From positions 1,693,346 through 1,757,345 of the forward strand of contig CM074761.1 of NCBI GenBank assembly GCA_037355855.1: a stretch of 64,000 bases of DNA, given 5' to 3'. Positions within the stretch are counted from its first letter, which is position 1. Each line of letters opens with the position of its first letter. Source of the stretch: Pseudo-nitzschia pungens. Its lineage: Eukaryota; Bacillariophyta; Bacillariophyceae; Bacillariales; Bacillariaceae. The notes under the pieces are model-generated. The model saw only the letters and a program-made list of their open reading frames with translations, searched no databases and had not been told where the DNA came from. Positions 9,724-21,342 of this stretch are shown in pieces. Made by a program: the position numbers and the translations under genes.

Positions 9724-10564
9724 TCTCCTCGCAAGAACCACTGCCTCCTCCTCCTTTTCCTTGGCGGTGGAACATCTCAATAGCAGAGGAGAAACTATCG
9801 CTTCTTACTACTACTACGGTAGTGCTCTCCTGGTGAAGTGATTTGGGCGAGTTGTACTACTACTCGTACTACCGGTATGGGCATCCTGCATCGAATGAAT
9901 CTTTCGAAAGACATGCTATGGACAGAAGACCCTAGTAGTATGATACCTGATTCCTCATCATGCTGTCTCATACATTCTTCAACATGCTACTACTGCTACT
10001 ACCAACAACAAGACCCACCCATTGGAAGGACCCTCCACAAAAAATAATAATGATTCTCATCTTCATCTTGATGAACACTCACATTATTAGACAACTACTG
10101 GTACTACACAATACTACTACGTATAATGCAGTTCAAAAATTCTACTTCGTAATCTGTAGTAGTAGTAATTCTATTTGCAGATTCCAGCATACAATCTCAC
10201 TAGCTGCCCCGGCTATAACTATGGCTTATGGCTTCACTACTAGAACTAATAGATCTGCTTGATTTCCTTTGCTCAAACGCAATTTTTGGTCTGTCGTGCA
10301 ATACGTGTAGTTCTGGAGAAAAAATTTGATTGCCTCTGCATTCATTCATTCATTCAGTCATTATCTTACACACTAACCTTACCTACGTGTACAATGAAAC
10401 GAAGCCGAAAACTTTCGTTCGGCAAAACATTTTGAGAGACTACTGTTTGCTATTGGCACCGGAGTGCATGCATATTCATGCTAATTACCGATTACTTCTA
10501 TTCGTCATCGGTTCGAATGTCCTAGCGGAGTGGCGAGTTGTTGGATCATTGCTCCACCGATGCG
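9724..10564. other. Intergenic region between divergent genes
   Basis: Holds scattered TAC/TAG trinucleotide runs (about 9680-10260) and no supported gene. It is the presumed shared upstream region of the ORAI-like gene (-) and the cyclophilin gene (+). Confidence 0.5.
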
Positions 10565-11794
10565 ATGAGCGGTCCGAGGAACATCGACGGCACTCCCGAC
10601 GACGAGCTCGTCCGGTGCTTCTTCCGGATATCGATCGGCGGAGAGATCCTGGAAGACCGTGTCGTGATCGAGCTGGACACGAGGCATCGTCCCAAGACCT
10701 GTCGGTCCTTCCTGGCGCTGTGCTGCGAAACCACCGCACAGAAATCGCAATCGCCATCGCCATCGCCATCGCAATCGCCATCGCGAACGAGCAAGCAATC
10801 TCCGGTGCCGACCTACCGCGGGTGCGAGTTCCACCGCGTGGTGCCCGGCTTCTGCGTCCAGACCGGGGACTGGGAGCGATTCGACGGCACGGGTGGGTTT
10901 AGCCCGCTGTACGGCCGCAACTGGAACGACGAGGACTTGCGCGCTGGCATTGCAAACGCAAACAAAAACACAAACACAAATGCAAACCCAAACGCAAACG
11001 CAATCGCAATCGCCAAGCACGACCGAGAGGGAATCGTGAGCATGGCGAACTCCGGCAAGCCCAACACCAACGGATCCCAGTTCTTTGTGACCCTCAAGCC
11101 GGCGCCGCACCTGGACGGAAAGCACGTCGTCTTTGGCAGGGTGGTTTCGGGAATGGAATCGATCCGGAAAATGGCCGGCGTCGAGCGGGGAGAGAAGGAC
11201 CGCCCGGTGTCGTTGCAGCGCATCGTCATCGAAGACTGCGGAAGGGTCTGTGACGTCGGTGTCGATGTCAATGTCGAGAAGGACAAGGACAAGGACAAGG
11301 ACAAGGACAAGGACAACAAGGCCGAGGAGAAACGAATCAAATCGAGGAGCAAATCGAAAAAGGAATCGAAACGCAGGCGGGAAGCGAAACGCGATCGAAA
11401 GCACCATCGAAAGCGCCATCGGAAGCGCCATCGCCGTCGTGACAGCAGCACTAGCAGCAGCAGCAGCAGTAGCAGCAGCGAAAGCGACGGAGACTCTCGC
11501 CGAAGACGCCGTTCCCGAACGAGGCGAAAACGAAGCCATCATCATCATCGACGACGACGACGACACCGCGACAGCCCGGATTCGAGCGACGGCGGCAGCG
11601 ACAATTCCTCCGTTGTTTCTTCGAGTACACGCAGCGGGAGCAGCAGCTACGATCGCGAGAGGGGCCGAAAACGAACCCGGGACGGACGCAAACGAAGCAC
11701 CCCGGAGAAACGAGAGCGCAAGAAGCACAGCCGAAAACGCGAAACGAAGAGACGGTCGTCGTCCTCGTCGTCGTCGTCCTCGTCGTCGAGATGA
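10565..11794 (+). CDS. Cyclophilin-type peptidyl-prolyl isomerase with C-terminal RS domain
   Basis: 409 residues from ATG 10565. The cyclophilin fold (about 15-230) shows FHRVVPGF with the catalytic Arg, SMANSGKPNTNGSQFFVT and LDGKHVVFGRV. The tryptophan that contacts cyclosporin A in human CypA is His here (PHLDGKHV). Two low-complexity insertions sit in surface loops: a Ser-Pro/Ser-Gln stretch before FHRV and an Asn-Ala-Asn-Thr stretch before SMAN, both from short DNA repeats. The C-terminal ~180 residues are a KD repeat then Arg/Ser/His-rich RS-like sequence ending in poly-Ser. This is the architecture of nuclear-speckle cyclophilins (PPIG/NKTR, plant CYP63/CYP95), which act with SR splicing proteins; that role is inferred. 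GC-rich. Confidence 0.88.
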   Translation: MSGPRNIDGTPDDELVRCFFRISIGGEILEDRVVIELDTRHRPKTCRSFLALCCETTAQKSQSPSPSPSQSPSRTSKQSPVPTYRGCEFHRVVPGFCVQTGDWERFDGTGGFSPLYGRNWNDEDLRAGIANANKNTNTNANPNANAIAIAKHDREGIVSMANSGKPNTNGSQFFVTLKPAPHLDGKHVVFGRVVSGMESIRKMAGVERGEKDRPVSLQRIVIEDCGRVCDVGVDVNVEKDKDKDKDKDKDNKAEEKRIKSRSKSKKESKRRREAKRDRKHHRKRHRKRHRRRDSSTSSSSSSSSSESDGDSRRRRRSRTRRKRSHHHHRRRRRHRDSPDSSDGGSDNSSVVSSSTRSGSSSYDRERGRKRTRDGRKRSTPEKRERKKHSRKRETKRRSSSSSSSSSSSR

Positions 11795-12502
11795 CCGTCC
11801 CCCCAAACACCCTTTCTTCGCACGCCGGCAGAGCGAGAGCCCCAACAGCGGGGCACGGGGGTCCCGCAGTGCCCGCCCCACGCGGGGACTGCGCAACGGG
11901 GCCACGATTCATCCGCCCGCAAACAAGAATGCGAATGGTGCGCAAACGACTTCCGAATGATGCCGAAAGAATTGTTCGCTACCGCAAATGACAAAGGTAC
12001 TCTTTGCAACCCGATTCTGCTTCAACCAATAATAGGTCTTCTCTTCTCTTCTCAAAATCAATCTATTTGGGGCTTTCCAATAGTGGATGTGCTATGCCCA
12101 GCCCGATTCAAAATGGAGTGACGACGAGATGTGCCACACGTACTATCGGATGCGTTTTACGATTTTGAAATAAAAATTTCACAGAGCAAGAATGAATGAA
12201 TGGATCCCAAAACAATACTATAATTTTATTAACGTAATAAAATGAACAACGATGAAATATGCTCCCCTCACTTATCACTTTCTTCGTTGCTACCGTGTTA
12301 TTTCTAACGTCATTTCACTTCATACGATTCCCCTTCCGAAAAATCATGATAAGTTCCTTATTATTATCCCCTCCTCCAACATTTCAGCACGTCAACCTCA
12401 CTGAATTGATTTCGTTTCAAGCAACTTGATCCTCGATAATCGGATTTCGGTACAATACAGTGCCACTGACAGCTCTTTGGTGAGCAAATCCAGTAGATTT
12501 TC
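11795..12502. other. Convergent 3' intergenic region
   Basis: Lies between the stops of the cyclophilin and coiled-coil genes. The first 170 bp continue the GC-rich arginine-coding composition of the neighbour; the rest is AT-rich. No gene supported. Confidence 0.5.
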
Positions 12503-15500
12503 TCATTCGTTTCTCGCATCGGAATCCCTCTCTTCAAACTCGAATTCTATCAATAGCCTTGTTCGATTTTTTTGCGATTGCTCGTCGGTTTCCAACTCAT
12601 TTTGTTGGAGTTTTGTCATTTTCAATGATTGCCGATCCGACTCAAGTTGATCCGTTAAGTTCTTGATTTGAATCGCTGTTTCTTGGTCGGCGGCTCGTGC
12701 CGCTTGGATGTTGGCTTGTAGTTTGTCGAAAATATCGCTGCTCAGACTTTCCTCACGTTCCTGAGATTCCTTAAAGTGCTTTTTTCAAGTCTGCCAAATT
12801 ATCTATAGCAGATTCAAGTTCCACTGAAAGGGCTTCCTTCTGCTCTTCCATCTGAGAGATTCGGCGACGATTTTTCTCATCCTCCTCGATCGCACAATCC
12901 AAGTCATCCTTGAGTCCAGCTTTTGCTGCAATCAACTCTTTCACCTTTTCGTTTGCTTCCTCTAGTTTCTCTCGAAGTGTGTTGGCTTGCCTTGCCGTTT
13001 CGGTCAAATTCTCGGTTAATTCTCGCTTTTCATCGTTTACCTTCTCCAATTGCAATTGCCACATGTCGTTCTGTTCCGTAAGTTTTGAGACATTTTGAAG
13101 CTGGCGATTCACCTGGCTCTTACTTGACAGCAGCTCCTTGTCTTTTCTTTCCTCTTCCATTAACAAACGTCGTGTTTCATTCCTTTCTGCTTCGCTTTCT
13201 TCCTTTATTTCTTCAATCTGACCAACCAAGTTCTCAATTCTCTTGTGCGCAAACACAAGCTCTTCTTCCAAAGATCTTTTCTCGTTTTCTAAATCTTCAA
13301 TCGCTTCCAATCGTTGAGATTCAAGAGCCTGCATTGCATTGATCTTCAATTCAATTTCTTCGATCTCATCGTCTTTAGCAAACAATTCACTCTCTAACTC
13401 AGACAGCTGCAACGATGCTTCAGCAAGGCGTCCCACCTGTTTTTCGATTTGCTCCTCATACTTGTAGATCGCTTTTCGGAGCTTTGATTTTTCTTCTTCC
13501 AGCCGATCAATCTCTTCTCCCTCCTTTTGCAGCACTATTTCCATTTCAACGAGCAATTTAGAGGCTTTGTCCTCGATGTGCATACGTTTTGCATTCAATT
13601 GGTCGATTTCATCGTCACGATCGATAAGTTCACTTTCAAGCTCCATCAATTGTTCAATCGCTTGTTCAAGCCTTCTCTCTCTGCCAGCAAGTGCCTCTTT
13701 CAGATCCGCAATGCATTTATCTTTTTCGTCCTCAGTTTTTGATGGCTGATTCGCAAAAAGTTCCTCTTCTAGCTCTGATAAATGCCTCGACGCCTGCTCT
13801 AGTCTCTTTTCCTTTGTCGATAAGTCTTCCTTCAACTGTGAGATGTATTGGTTTTTCTCGACAAGTTGAAGTTCGTAACCCGCCTTCTCTTGCTCCTTTG
13901 TCACCGATAGCTTTTGAAACTGGTCTTGGACAGATTTCAATTCACTGGTTACGTCTTCGATTGACATTTTCAAGGCCGATTCACGTTCTTTTGATTTATC
14001 CAGCTGTTCACTAGCGTCGTGAAACTTTGACTCCACAGTATCTCTTCTCTCTAGGACACCGTCTCTTTCAATGGAGAGACGTTCTATGTTTGATTTCGAC
14101 TCTGTTTGAAGAGTTGAAATTCTCTGCTCGAGAGTGCTGACTTTATCGTTGCTAGATGCGATCAATAGCTCTTTCTCCTCCTCCAACTTTGCTAGCTTGC
14201 CTTCTAGCATTTGTACCTGAGAACGCAGAGCTTTACTTTCATCCCCAATATTCCCTTCCGCCTTCGATTTCGTGACTGTTTCCTCCGATGATTCGTCCCT
14301 AACAGAACCTTCATTCTCTAGCAACACCATTTCTTTACGCGTAGTTTCCAACAGCTCTACCAAACGTGTTTTTTCTCTTTCATGTTTTTCCAAGGAGGAT
14401 TGATATACAGTGGCTTCTGAGGTAAGTTTGTCAACTTGATCCCGAGATTCTTTCGCTTGCTGTATTGCACTTTCAAGCTGTATTTCAAGCTGTGATTTGC
14501 TTTCATTAACACTTTCCAGTTCGAGTGTTAGTCTCTTGTTTTCTTCTCCTAGCTCCTTCTGAGCTTCATCGCCTTCTTTCATCTTGAGCTTATATTCAAT
14601 GTCCAAAGCTTCCTTTTCGCGATCCAAATCAGTAGGCTGTGTGTGAACAGGTCCTTCTATAGGTGTCTCCTTCGGCACAAGGCTTGGTATCTGCATATCC
14701 TCCGATTTGGCTGCCTTCAGATCGGTTTGAAGCCTCTCTTTTTCAGAACGAGAGTCGACGATATCTGGCTCTGATTCCTTCAGCTTTGGTTCGGAAGTTG
14801 CTACGTCACTTGCTCCAGATAGGGCGGTTTTGGGTGTGATCATCTCCGTTATCAATATTTCTTCAGGTTCAGATTTGGGGATGAGCACCGGAGCAATACC
14901 AACATTGACATTGCGTGGTTCAGCGTCAGATTGAAGTAACCTAGAACTCAAAGAGGGGTCAAGAGATGAGCGATACTTGCGAACGGAAGGAGGTGTATTC
15001 GATATGGCCCTTTCTCTCCTCCGTTCCTTGCGTAGTTTCAATTTTGCAATCTCTTCATCAAGCCTCAAATGCAGGTTATGAACGACTTCATCGTTATTTT
15101 TTGATTGATTGGATGATCTCTTGGACGACTCTCTGCGTTGATAAATTCTCGTAGTTTTTTCTCCAGTTGCTGCAGTTGTTTTGCTTTGAGTGATACGAGA
15201 GGCTTTAATCTCCTCCTCACCCCCTGGTTTGACATGATTTTTTCTCGTATCATTCTTGAGAGATTCATCTTGGATGTTCCCGTTCCTTTTTCCAATTGTT
15301 CCATAATCTTCTTTTTCGTTCCTCTTGCTGAAGCTTCTATCGCCAATGACGCTGTCTTTGCCATTTTTTCCAGATGACTGATACGGATTCAGAAGAAGTC
15401 TTGTCGCCCTGCGTGGTGAGTCTCTCTACATTTTGCTCTAACAGTTGTACACGACGCTGGCTTTCTTTCAGCTTCTCGGCGTCTACCTGAGCTTGCGTTT

Positions 15501-16518
15501 TCATTTCACGAACCTCGTTTTCCAACACTTGTTCTCTCGATTGTCGTTCCTCGAGCGTAATTTCCAGTTCGGCCACCCTCACTTTGTAAGTTTCCATTTT
15601 CTCGTACAGGCGTTCATATCGTAGCTTTTCAGTTTGTCGTTCATTCGCTGAAGCAGCTGGTTTGGGAATTGCTTTCTTCTTTGGTTGAAGTGACTGATCG
15701 ATTGCTTCCTCAGACAAAGGGTTATCGTTCGATTCCATTTTCGGTCGTTCTGATTTCTGTAAGGTGCGGAGTTGGTCTTCCAAATCTTGAATTTGGTGTC
15801 GAAGCGATGAGCGTGCATTTTCCAGCTCCTTTCGCGCTTCTAAAAGCTGGCGTCGATAAAGATCTCTGTCCAGTCGCACTTTATCGAGTTCCCGCTGCAT
15901 GTTTTCCTTATTTTCCTTATCGAGGGTCATGCTGCGTTTAGGAGTAGAAATTGTCGAAACCTTTGTTGATGACTGCTCGTCCCAGGGCACCAATTGACGT
16001 TTTGGAGATTCTGATACTGCTTTCATGTCTGTAGCTTCGGCGACCGAGACATCAGCACCGTTGTTTTCGCTGTGTTTGTTGTCATTTCCACTTTCGACTT
16101 GAGTGATCTCTTTGTCACTTGCGACGACATTTGGTCCACGTACCGATATTTCCTTGGTTGACGGTACATCGGCACCATTGCTACCAACAACTTTCGATGA
16201 TCGCGATGATGGCGTTGAAGGAGTGCTTATGTTACCACCAGGACTGGTGCCATTTGCACTTTGGTTGTATCGACGAATTCGACGGGGACTGCTGAGTTTG
16301 TTCGATGCTTCATCTTTAGGTGACATGATGGTTGTAGCTTTTGCCCTTGTGTTGGTCGGAGACGCGACATCCGTTGGTTTTTCAGGGGGAGGAACGAGGC
16401 GGTTTATGCGTCGTCGAAAGCTTTTCGGTTTCGTAGTCTCCGAGGGAGTCGTCGGCCTAGTCTCCCTTTTTGTGTCGGAATCCAAGCCTGTCTTTTTGAC
16501 CGAAAAGCGTTTCATCAT
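12503..16518 (-). CDS. Large coiled-coil protein (frame broken at three sites)
   Basis: Reads from ATG 16518 (MMKRFSVKKTGLDSD) through four frame segments to TGA 12503, about 1,338 residues once three single-base changes are allowed. These are one base missing near 15375, one missing near 15135, and one extra A in an A-run near 12780. Downstream of each change the sequence continues with the same heptad-rich Glu/Lys/Leu character, so this is one gene. The N-terminal ~190 residues are Ser/Thr/Pro/Arg-rich and disordered; from about 200 onward nearly everything is predicted coiled coil, with two similar blocks reading LSELEEELFA and LSELESELFA. No motor, kinase or other catalytic domain is visible. 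Golgin, centrosomal or myosin-tail-like scaffold roles are possible; I cannot choose. Confidence 0.75.
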
Positions 16519-17530
16519 TCCCAAGGATCGAAGAGGTATATGCTTTCAATCGGTGCATGAATAGCTTCAAACCGAGCTACGGCGAAAATATTAGAAGCGG
16601 TCCCAACCACTACGAAAAGTCCTTTGAGTGTTCGCAAAAGCTTCGGCTCTTTCGTGATGCAACAAGATCTTGTTATTTTTATAGAGCAGAAAACTATTGT
16701 GCCATTGCGACTGTCACCTCATTCGGTGGCCAATTAGATTCAGGCGGTCCCTAATACTGCTGCTGTTGAAGGAATGCTTCTTTTCAACACGTCGCACCTC
16801 CCTGATATTCAAAATAACCGACCTCGATTGTTACCGAAGTTGCTTCCGCCAGCAAGTCTTTAAAATGCCTTTTCATAGAGCTTACGATAGAATTTTATTG
16901 TTCAATTTGTTCTGTTTTTAAAAGGCGTTAAAAAAGACTGAGACATTGGCGATTCAGCACAAAATACCTTCATGTACCGGTACCGAAGCATGATTAAGAC
17001 CTTACGCACGGGACGCACATATTTTCAATATCGTATTTTACCCTAATCGTTCCGTTGCGGTTTTTCAAATTATTTAACCTACGACATCTCACGGACAAGA
17101 TAGGTTCATCCATTCGTTCGTAAAATCAGTTAGATCAAACAGATTCTACGTCTTCAGTTCAAGTAACTTACCGTAAACCTTACCGTAGTTACGTCATTGA
17201 CTATTGGAACACCAACTATCGGTGGAAGCAAGTGCTTCTACTATTAGTCCTTATCAATACGTGTATTTACTGTACTAACTTACTTGTACATCATAGCAAT
17301 GAAAACAATTCGATTCCCTCACATTTTGATGCAGATCAAAAGTTCTGTGAAGTTTCAATTGGTTGGTACTTACTTCGTATTTCATTTGACTGATGTTAGT
17401 TCTTCAATGAATGACTTGTTCTGAATATGGGTACAGTCGGCATTGTTTTCAAACAGTTGCAACAATTGGAATGGATGTTATTTTTTCCTGCCTTTCAACA
17501 GTTTTGCCATTATTTTTGTTACCCGAAAAT
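16519..17530. other. Intergenic, no gene supported
   Basis: AT-rich, with recurring CTTACC/GGTAAG/TACCGGTACCG words around 16975 and 17165-17190. Presumed upstream region of the coiled-coil gene and 3' region of the glycosyltransferase. Confidence 0.5.
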
Positions 17531-19664
17531 TTATATGAAAAACTCATGCGAATATTCGTAGTTTGCTGTACCATCTTTGCAGTGCTGATCTTTATAATAT
17601 ACGGCAGCATCATTGACGGCACGGATCAATTCACAGAGCATAAAGGCCTCCTCCTTGGCTTGCTTTGGTTTCCATCCCTTCACCTCTCCTTCGGGCGCTT
17701 TTCCTTTGTTGTATTTTGTGAAATTTGCAAGATCATCGGGTGGGCGTTTCAGTAGCGGTGACTCACACGAGATAAAATCCTTTGGCAGTTTGTGTTTGCC
17801 AAAGAAGAACCACTCGTCAGAAGTATCAGAACCCAAGTAGTACCTCTGGCAATAATGAAGAACGTGCGGAAGCTCAGTCTTCGGGTAATTCGCACATATG
17901 TTACTTTCGTTGACCTTATCGACTAAAGGCCAACCTTCCCCACCAGACCAAACATCGGATACCATGAAAGAGAACGCAATAGTATGGCGCAAACCTAAAT
18001 GCGCGATTGCAAAGTTGTATGCAAACATTCTAATAGCGGCAAAGCGAGATTTGTTGAAAAAGAACTTTGAGAATATCAACAAGATGTTATCCCACACGAG
18101 TCTGTAGTTTCCCTCACCCTCAAGGCTTGGCAATGAACTTTTTTCATCGTTATGAACTTACTCTGCCAGTAGATTTGGATACTTGTCATGAACTTTTGGC
18201 GCAACATCTGACCATGTGCACGCAATTTGCCACATATCCTTTGCCGTGACTTCACACAAAATGGAGTTTGCAGTTTAAAAGAAGAGCAAAGTGATGGTTC
18301 AGAACAACATCGACACGTTTGATTGAAAAGCACATCCCGAAAAAGGACACGGAAATTCCTTACCAATATAAGGCTGTGAGATAACACGCCACGCCAGAAT
18401 ACGCAACGAGGAGATTGTGAGTGAAACGGTCGTAAACTATCGAACTGCTGGGCGCATTTCTTGCTTGCGATATTGTGTTTTTCCTGTCCACAGCGCAAGC
18501 GTTGTCCAAATATTTCGATCTGGAAAAATCCAAAGTTATCAAGCGCAACATGTTCTTTTCCAAATGTAGCTCACTTACTGGGCCCATTGCAGCGTAGTAT
18601 AGGCGCACTTCATCTGTAGTCAAGTTGGTAACAGGTGTAGGAAGTCTTCCATCCTGAAAGACGTATTCAGGGTCAATTTTATTTCCCGATCTACCTCCAT
18701 TGAACCACTGTATACCATATCCGTAGTGCTGTGCAAACGGCGAACCGTGCTCCACCTTCAGATTCTTTTTCCGTTTTGATTTATGCAGTTTCCAAATCTC
18801 AGAAGAGTGGGTAAAGTCGTTCGTGAAGGGACGTAGCATGACTTGGTCGGGATCCATCAATATAATTATTGAATCGTCATGGAGCTCATGGTTTTCAGGA
18901 TAGCCCAGTGCGTGTTCCATCCAGTGCCGGACGCCAAAAGGCTTGTTGAAATATTTGTAAGGTCGTGATTCGACTTTCGGAACACCAGAAAAATCTGGTG
19001 TGAAATGCAGATGGTGATTTCCAGGATTCATGGATTCGATTTCGTCGGAAAATACCTCTTGCAGTTTCACTTCCTCTGCGGAATCGCAACCGGAAACGAT
19101 TCGTGTGACGTGACCTTCTTGGCCCGTGCGATTGACGTGATAAAAAAATATATACGATTGCCAGTCTTGATAGATCGAGCATCCGGTAGAAAATATTGTG
19201 TGGTAGGGGCTTGAGTGAGTGAGAAAATAGTCGCCATTTTTCTCACTCTTTTCGTTTGACTTTTTGATAGTTGTTGTCACATCGACAACGTCCCCGTCAT
19301 CCCCCTCTTTTCCGTGACCTCGCACATCCACCGAAGAACTTTCTACATGGTCGTCCCTCGTTGGAACAACTTTCGAACCAGAGTCAGTAACGGATTTCTT
19401 CACCTCAAATTGACTGGTCGATGCTGATGCTGATGCTGATTGTTGTCCCAACTGAACTTTCAGCCCATGAGAAGAGCTAAAATCGGTCGGATCTTCCAAG
19501 GATAAATGGACGAATATGAAAGAAAAAGAGACGATAACCGCCGACCCGACGAAAATGCTCAAAAGACCCTTGTCAGAACCCAGAAACGAAGAGAAACTTC
19601 GGGGTCTTTTACTCCGAGTACTTCTGCCGGTCGCAGCGCTAGGAAACGTCGGTTTTCCGCTCAT
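17531..19664 (-). CDS. Golgi peptidyl-serine galactosyltransferase / hydroxyproline arabinosyltransferase-like, four exons
   Basis: Exons 18579-19664, 18364-18373 (10 nt), 18162-18249 and 17531-18029 join to 560 residues with consistent phase; all introns are GT-AG (GTAAGT, GTAAGG, GTAAGT donors). A type II anchor (about 34-53) follows a basic N-terminus, so the enzyme should face the Golgi lumen. The catalytic part opens with YHTIFSTGCSIYQDWQSY, has a DPDQVMLRPF metal-binding-like motif, a QWFNGGRSG block and a C-terminal SFMVSDVWSGGEGWPLVDKV then LPHVLHYCQRYYLG. These are signatures of the SGT1/HPAT family, which adds galactose to serine or arabinose to hydroxyproline in secreted glycoproteins. 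Which sugar is transferred cannot be told. The micro-exon encodes the conserved Pro-Tyr-Ile that links GP to the DMW block. Confidence 0.88.
18364..18373 (-). other. 10-nt micro-exon of the glycosyltransferase gene
   Basis: CCTTATATTG between TCTCACAG and GTAAGG. It restores the conserved G-P-P-Y-I-V-T sequence between exon 1 (...MGP) and exon 3 (...TAKDMWQIA), and total coding length becomes a multiple of three. Confidence 0.85.
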
Positions 19665-20291
19665 ATAGATCCGACATAGACGATGCCCGTGGCTGTATTA
19701 TTATTTTTTCTGAAAAACCTCTATGGCTGAGGATGCGAAGACTTCGCTTCCACAATGACAACAATGATGAAGAAATCATTATTTTGTTGAAAAAGCGCGA
19801 AGTACGAAGTTAATCACTAAGTAATCTTAATCATCGGAGTAATGACCGATCCATGTGAGGTCCGACAACCGGTATGCACGAACATGCACGAATTGGACCG
19901 TTGGTTTTCAAGTTTTCCGCAGCCATTCGAATCATAAGTCATGAGTTTCGCGGTAAGATCTTACGTACGTACACTATGGTATTCGGTATGCAAAAGTAAC
20001 TTCCGGTGCGAGTCCTAGTTCTGGCGGGTAATTTATGGTACTCGGGATTGATCCTCACTACTCACTAATGATTGTTTACGAGAACTTGACTTTGCGGCAC
20101 GCGGTATCTTTTACAAAATCCAGACATTCGAAATCGATGATTGACATCTCTTCTGCAACTCCTTCACAACCTTCCGTATCCGGAACCAAAAGCCGACGAA
20201 TTGCGGTCCTTCCATTCTCTTCGGTACGAAGAACGAAAAAGCGGCACACTTTCGATCCCAGCAACATCTCCATCAACAATAACATCTATCA
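19665..20291. promoter_or_regulatory. Shared upstream region of two divergent genes
   Basis: 627 bp between the glycosyltransferase (-) and lumen-protein (+) start codons. No convincing TATA box. An upstream frame from 20035 overlaps the lumen-protein start out of frame and may act as an uORF. Confidence 0.4.
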
Positions 20292-21185
20292 ATGCGGTTG
20301 CACTACCTCCTTAGCATATTGCTTTGCGCAACAGCCAGCATTTTTGCTCCGTCATTAGCATGGACTTTTCAACAGAGCCACCGAAAATATAATCGATACG
20401 CCCAAAACGAAAAGACAGAAAGCGGCACATACGGAATGAAAAACGACCCGGCATCAATTCTCTCTCGCAGAGAGATATTTGGGTCCACCGTTGCTGCGAT
20501 AATAGCTGCGGGTTTTCCATCTTCGGCAAATGCTTTGTCGGACGAAAACTCCCCGCTCGACGACCTCCACTTTCGAGACCGAAAATCGAACAAAGGAGCA
20601 CTGATTCGGGAAGACTATTGGTTTATGATGGGAAAAACGCCTCCTCGCGTACTCAACGGGCCGCTCATTACCGATGACCCCGATTTCAACGCTTTTGGAT
20701 CTTGCGAAACCACCAGTAGCGGGGCGGGTTCCAATTCGTGTACTTACGTCTCACTCAAACAACGCATACCAACCTATTCGAAGTATGGATTTAGCATTGC
20801 GTTGGGGGCGAAAGAATATTCTATGCTCGGAAAGTCGTTGCGAAGTGGTGACTGGAAGGGTGCTTTACCCTACCTCGAGAGCCCCGACACAAATCAGACT
20901 CCTCCTCCTTCAGTCGATGCTCTTCTGAAGATGGTCCTTTTCGCTTCCGGAATGCTGACCTCACCAAACTATAGTGGTCCTAGTAAGCGATTGCTGGTAG
21001 CAAGATTCTATGCCAATGAGGTCGGGTTTGCGATAGAGGAGATAAAAGAAGCTGTCGAAACACGGGACCAAAAGCGTGCCATTGCTGCGTGGGAATTCGG
21101 AAGAGATTCTTTCAATTCGTACTTTCAGATTGTAAATGACAGTATTTCGTCAAAGGTGGGAGACAAATTTGAACTAATTCAATAA
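20292..21185 (+). CDS. Thylakoid-lumen protein, possibly PsbQ-like photosystem II extrinsic subunit
   Basis: 297 residues from ATG 20292, single exon. It has a tripartite leader: a signal peptide (1-22) ending in the ASAFAP-like TASIFAPSLA, a basic/Ser-rich plastid transit stretch, then a twin-arginine lumen signal SRREIFGSTVAAIIAAGFPS ending SANA before LSDENSP. The mature ~215 residues contain EDYWFMMGKTPPRVL, SCTYVSLKQRIPTYSKYGF and a mostly helical C-terminal half (LLVARFYANEVGFAIEEIKE). Tat leader and helical mature domain recall PsbQ-type or Psb31-type extrinsic proteins of diatom photosystem II, but I do not recognise a diagnostic motif, so only lumen location is firm. The stop is 157 bp from the convergent TPPII stop. 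Confidence 0.75.
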   Translation: MRLHYLLSILLCATASIFAPSLAWTFQQSHRKYNRYAQNEKTESGTYGMKNDPASILSRREIFGSTVAAIIAAGFPSSANALSDENSPLDDLHFRDRKSNKGALIREDYWFMMGKTPPRVLNGPLITDDPDFNAFGSCETTSSGAGSNSCTYVSLKQRIPTYSKYGFSIALGAKEYSMLGKSLRSGDWKGALPYLESPDTNQTPPPSVDALLKMVLFASGMLTSPNYSGPSKRLLVARFYANEVGFAIEEIKEAVETRDQKRAIAAWEFGRDSFNSYFQIVNDSISSKVGDKFELIQ

Positions 21186-21342
21186 ACGCAATAGCAATGT
21201 ATGGTTGTAGCATGGAAACCGAATTTCCAACACCTCGCATTGAGAAGACTACCGGACAGAAAATATGCTGATGAACTTTTTCTAAATCTAAAGACATGGA
21301 TACAAATTTGTTACTGTTCAACTACCCGATTCATTTGTGATG

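Noticed and set aside
10505..10560. tRNA-like words GGTTCGAAT and AGCGGAGTGGCGAG
   Set aside because: Order is reversed (T-arm-like before D-arm-like) and no acceptor or anticodon stem can be formed.
10505..11905. 466-codon minus frame and 11133-11960 plus frame over the cyclophilin gene
   Set aside because: Shadows of the GC-rich, repeat-rich cyclophilin coding sequence.
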